Positions 4,273-6,833 of a stretch of DNA of 6,833 nucleotides are shown here, piece by piece. Origin of the DNA: Actinomycetes bacterium (GTDB lineage Bacteria > Actinomycetota > Actinomycetes > JAJYSQ01); the NCBI GenBank assembly GCA_021793495.1, contig JAJYSQ010000089.1, forward strand, positions 1 to 6,833, read 5' to 3'. The notes under the pieces were generated by a model. It searched no databases. It worked only from the letters and a program-made list of their open reading frames with translations, and was not told the DNA's origin. Positions within the stretch are counted from its first letter, which is position 1, and each line of letters starts with the position of its first letter. The translations under genes and the position numbers were made by a program.

Positions 4273-6833
4273 CTACTGCTCGCGCAAGGAGTCGAGGAGC
4301 TCCGCCAGCTCCTCGGGCGCGGTCAGCACGTCCCGGGCCTTGGACCCCTCGCTCGGCCCGACCACCCCGCGCGTCTCCAACAGGTCCATCAGCCGCCCCG
4401 CCTTGGCGAACCCGACCCGCAGCTTGCGCTGCAGCATGGAGGTGCTGCCCAGCTGGGCGGAGACCACCAGCTCAGCGGCCTGGCAGAGCAGCTCCAGGTC
4501 GTCGCCGATGTCTGCGGCTGCCTCACGGGAGCGTCCCGGTGCATCGACGACGCCGTCGCGGTAGGAGGGCACGAGCTGCGCCCGGCAGTGGGCGACCACG
4601 GCGTGGATCTCGGCCTCGGTGACCCACGCGCCCTGGACCCGGACGGGCCGGCTGACCCCCATCGGCAGGAACAGCCCATCGCCCTGGCCGAGCAGCTTCT
4701 CGGCGCCCGGCTGATCGAGGATGACCCGGGAGTCGGCCAGGCTCGAGGTGGCGAACGCCAACCGGCTCGGCACGTTCGCCTTGATCAGACCGGTGACCAC
4801 GTCGACGCTCGGGCGCTGGGTGGCCAGCACGAGGTGGATACCGGCTGCCCGGGCCAGCTGGGTGATCCGTACCACCGAGTCCTCGACGTCCCGCGGAGCA
4901 ACCATCATCAGGTCGGCGAGCTCGTCGACGACCACCAAGAGGTACGGGTAGGGGGCCAGGACGCGCTCGCTGCCCGGCAGCGGGACGACCCGTCCGGTAC
5001 GGACCGCCTTGTTGAAGTCGTCGATGTGCCGGAAGCCGAACGCAGCCAGGTCGTCGTACCGGGTGTCCAGCTCCGTTACCACCCAGGCCAGCGCCTCCGC
5101 GGCCTTCTTCGGGTTGGTGATGATCGGGGTGATCAGGTGCGGGATGCCTTCGTACGGGGCGAGCTCCACCCGCTTCGGGTCCACCAGGATCATCCGGACG
5201 TCCTCCGGGGTGGAACGCACCAGCACCGAGGTGATCAGCGAGTTGATGCAGCTGGACTTGCCGGACCCCGTGGCGCCAGCCACCAACAGGTGCGGCATCC
5301 TCGCCAGGTTCGCCATCACGAAGCCGCCCTCGACGTCCTTGCCGAGGGCCACCAGCAGCGGGTGGTGATCCCGGGTGGCCGTCGGTGCCCGTAGTGCGTC
5401 GCCCAGCGCGACGATCTCCTTGTCCGGGTTGGGGATCTCGATGCCGATGGCTGACCGGCCGGGGATCGGGGACAGGATGCGCACCTCGGCACTGGCCACC
5501 GAGTAGGAGATGTTCTTGGCCAGCGCGGTGACCCGTTCGACCTTGACCCCCGGGCCCAGCTCGACCTCGTACCGGGTCACGGTCGGGCCCCGGGTGAAGC
5601 CGGTGACCCGGGCACCGATGTCGAACTCCTCCAGCACACCGGTCAGTGCGGCTACCACGGCATCGTTGGCCGCGCTGCGGGCCCGGGCCGGCGGGCCCTG
5701 ACGCAGCAGCTCGTAGGGCGGCAACAGGTAGACGACGTCGCCGGACAGGGCCAGCTGCTCGGGCTCCCGCTCCCGGTCGGACCGCGGACGGTCGGACCGC
5801 GGACGCGAAGCCGGGCCGGGCGAGGCCACTCCCCCGGGTCCTGCGGGGTCGACGCCGAGGTCCGCCAGCGGCGCATCCGCAGACCCATCCACCACATCCA
5901 CGACCAGCGGGGTCTCGTACGGCGCCGGCCCGACCGGAAGCAGCTCGCCCGGCCCGTCGGCCGACGCGCGACGATGACGCCGCACGCCCCGGTGGGCGAA
6001 CCGTCGACCACGCTCCGGCACACCCCGGTCGAGCGCGTCCGCGGCACCAGGATCGGCCCCACCCACCGGAGGCGAGGTCTGCGATGCGTCGGGCCGCTCG
6101 AGGATCCCGAGCCGGACGGCCCCGGCACGCACCCGGGGACCCAGGGTGTTCACCGGCGTCGCGGTGACGACCAGCAGGCCGAACACGGCCAGCAGCACCA
6201 GCAGCACGGCGGTGACCCACACGGTCGCCAGGGAGACCATGGGGGCCGCGAGCAGGAACCCCACGACCCCGCCGGCGGATCGGAGCGCCCCCGCCGACGT
6301 GCCCGGGCTCGGGTTGCCGTGCGCGACCTGGTCCAGCCCCGCGGCGGCCAGCAGCAGCACCCCCCAGCCGATCACGACCCGCGAGGTCGTCGCCCGCCGG
6401 TCGGGGTGGCGCAGGACCCCGACGGCCAGCGCCACCAGCAGGAACGGCAGCACGACCGCCACCCCGCCGAGCCCTCCGCGGACCACCATCCGCACGCCGC
6501 GGCCCACCACCCCGGCCCCGGACCACCAGACCCCGGAGGCCACCAGCACGGCCCCGGCGATCAGCGCCAGGCCGAGCCCGTCACGCCGGTGCGCCGGGTC
6601 GAGATCCCGGGCCGTGTGCCCGACACGGCGGACCGTCCCACCCAGCACGTGGCCCAGCCCCACCCAGACGGCGCCCACCCCCCGCACCACGCCCCGGCCG
6701 GCACGCCGGCCGAGGCGTGGGCGACGAGGCGCCGAGGAGGCGCGTGGCGTCCGCGTCCGGGAGCCACCCCGTGCACCCGCACCGGATCGCCGCGCACCCG
6801 CACCCGACGCACCAGCCCTGCCACGAGGTGCCG
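4273..6833 (-). CDS. ftsK: DNA translocase FtsK/SpoIIIE (5' end cut by window edge)
   Basis: FtsK is a septum-anchored hexameric ATPase that pumps chromosomal DNA during division. There are 852 codons before the TAG at 4275-4273, and the frame is open to the right edge. Residues are numbered from the codon at 6690. A basic Arg/Gly/Ala/Ser-rich tail (47 upstream codons) precedes the membrane domain, with hydrophobic segments near 39-56, 75-93, 106-119 and 140-176 (possibly two). A Pro/Arg/Asp-rich linker (about 180-315) is short compared with E. coli. The motor has RGPTVTRYEV (368-377), Walker A GATGSGKS (472-479), DPKRVEL (504-510), Walker B ending in Asp589-Glu590 and ATQRPSVDV (623-631). 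The winged-helix gamma domain (about 729-790) includes SMLQRKLRVGFAKAGRLMD (751-769), which in this family reads polarity sequences in DNA. GTG 6690 is the first possible start inside the window, but the basic tail upstream is typical of actinobacterial FtsK N-termini, so I infer that the true start lies beyond the edge. Confidence 0.97.
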   Translation of the reverse strand, partial: APRGRAGASGAGARRSGAGARGGSRTRTPRASSAPRRPRLGRRAGRGVVRGVGAVWVGLGHVLGGTVRRVGHTARDLDPAHRRDGLGLALIAGAVLVASGVWWSGAGVVGRGVRMVVRGGLGGVAVVLPFLLVALAVGVLRHPDRRATTSRVVIGWGVLLLAAAGLDQVAHGNPSPGTSAGALRSAGGVVGFLLAAPMVSLATVWVTAVLLVLLAVFGLLVVTATPVNTLGPRVRAGAVRLGILERPDASQTSPPVGGADPGAADALDRGVPERGRRFAHRGVRRHRRASADGPGELLPVGPAPYETPLVVDVVDGSADAPLADLGVDPAGPGGVASPGPASRPRSDRPRSDREREPEQLALSGDVVYLLPPYELLRQGPPARARSAANDAVVAALTGVLEEFDIGARVTGFTRGPTVTRYEVELGPGVKVERVTALAKNISYSVASAEVRILSPIPGRSAIGIEIPNPDKEIVALGDALRAPTATRDHHPLLVALGKDVEGGFVMANLARMPHLLVAGATGSGKSSCINSLITSVLVRSTPEDVRMILVDPKRVELAPYEGIPHLITPIITNPKKAAEALAWVVTELDTRYDDLAAFGFRHIDDFNKAVRTGRVVPLPGSERVLAPYPYLLVVVDELADLMMVAPRDVEDSVVRITQLARAAGIHLVLATQRPSVDVVTGLIKANVPSRLAFATSSLADSRVILDQPGAEKLLGQGDGLFLPMGVSRPVRVQGAWVTEAEIHAVVAHCRAQLVPSYRDGVVDAPGRSREAAADIGDDLELLCQAAELVVSAQLGSTSMLQRKLRVGFAKAGRLMDLLETRGVVGPSEGSKARDVLTAPEELAELLDSLREQ
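5774..5805. repeat. 15-bp tandem duplication in the ftsK linker
   Basis: CGGTCGGACCGCGGA occurs at 5774-5788 and again, identically, at 5789-5803, with two more matching bases. Fifteen bp is five codons, so the frame is kept and the peptide reads as a doubled RSDRP-type unit. Each copy starts with an 11-bp palindrome, CGGTC-G-GACCG. It lies in the disordered linker, where length change is tolerated. Confidence 0.85.
6695..6712. repeat. 18-bp near-perfect palindrome in the 5' part of ftsK
   Basis: CGGCCGGC (6695-6702) and GCCGGCCG (6705-6712) are perfect 8-bp inverted arms around a 2-bp spacer. It lies just upstream of GTG 6690 within the basic N-terminal coding region. In the mRNA it could form a strong GC hairpin. 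Chance in GC-rich DNA is a fair alternative. Confidence 0.6.

Noticed and set aside
2581..5394. A 937-codon open frame on the + strand
   Set aside because: It lies antisense across ftsK, the intergenic gap, the RodZ-like gene and part of rimO. Long antisense frames are expected when codons are strongly G/C at the third position. Its translation is Arg/Gly/Pro/His-rich low complexity with no recognisable domain, while the opposite strand encodes clear families.
4523..6526. A 667-codon open frame on the minus strand
   Set aside because: It is an alternative frame inside ftsK on the same strand. The ftsK frame carries Walker A, Walker B and the gamma domain; this one is Gly/Arg/Pro-rich noise.
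1..6833. Undescribed multi-gene system, mobile element, CRISPR array, tRNA or rRNA
   Set aside because: All coding space is taken by five known core families in a familiar order. I saw no terminal repeats, transposase or integrase motifs, regularly spaced repeats or tRNA-like cloverleaf.

Overview
The window looks like one uninterrupted piece of core chromosome from a very GC-rich actinomycete. The evidence is the strong G/C bias in third codon positions, the frequent GTG starts, the actinobacterial style of every protein, and the gene order. All five genes I can support lie on the minus strand and are read from right to left: ftsK, a RodZ-like membrane HTH gene, rimO, pgsA, cinA. I recall the same order from Streptomyces and related actinomycetes, usually just upstream of the clgR/recA region. 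I cannot name the genus from this window.

Layout in the direction of transcription: (1) ftsK runs in from the right edge, its N-terminus cut off, and stops at 4273. (2) A 135-bp gap (4138-4272), the only sizeable intergenic stretch, holds a candidate promoter and an imperfect inverted repeat. (3) The RodZ-like gene spans 4137-3349 and has a strong Shine-Dalgarno. (4) A 46-bp gap with a small hairpin precedes rimO (3302-1809). (5) pgsA starts 2 nt after the rimO stop (GTG at 1806) and ends at 1180. (6) cinA starts inside the pgsA stop codon (GTGA overlap, GTG at 1183) and runs off the left edge at position 1 with no stop, probably only a few residues short of its end. rimO, pgsA and cinA are packed like a translationally coupled operon.

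The products are housekeeping: chromosome translocation at the septum (FtsK), a bitopic membrane HTH protein probably linked to envelope or cell shape, methylthiolation of ribosomal protein S12 (RimO), phosphatidylglycerophosphate synthesis (PgsA), and NMN deamidation/pyridine-nucleotide salvage (CinA). I see no mobile element, CRISPR array, tRNA, rRNA or defence cassette, and no evidence of an undescribed multi-gene system. The most noteworthy points are the apparently shortened N-terminal domain of CinA, with a short in-frame direct repeat at the site, the leader structure before the RodZ-like gene, the His/Ile substitutions where MreB-binding RodZ proteins carry aromatic residues, and several start-codon decisions that an automatic annotation could get wrong.
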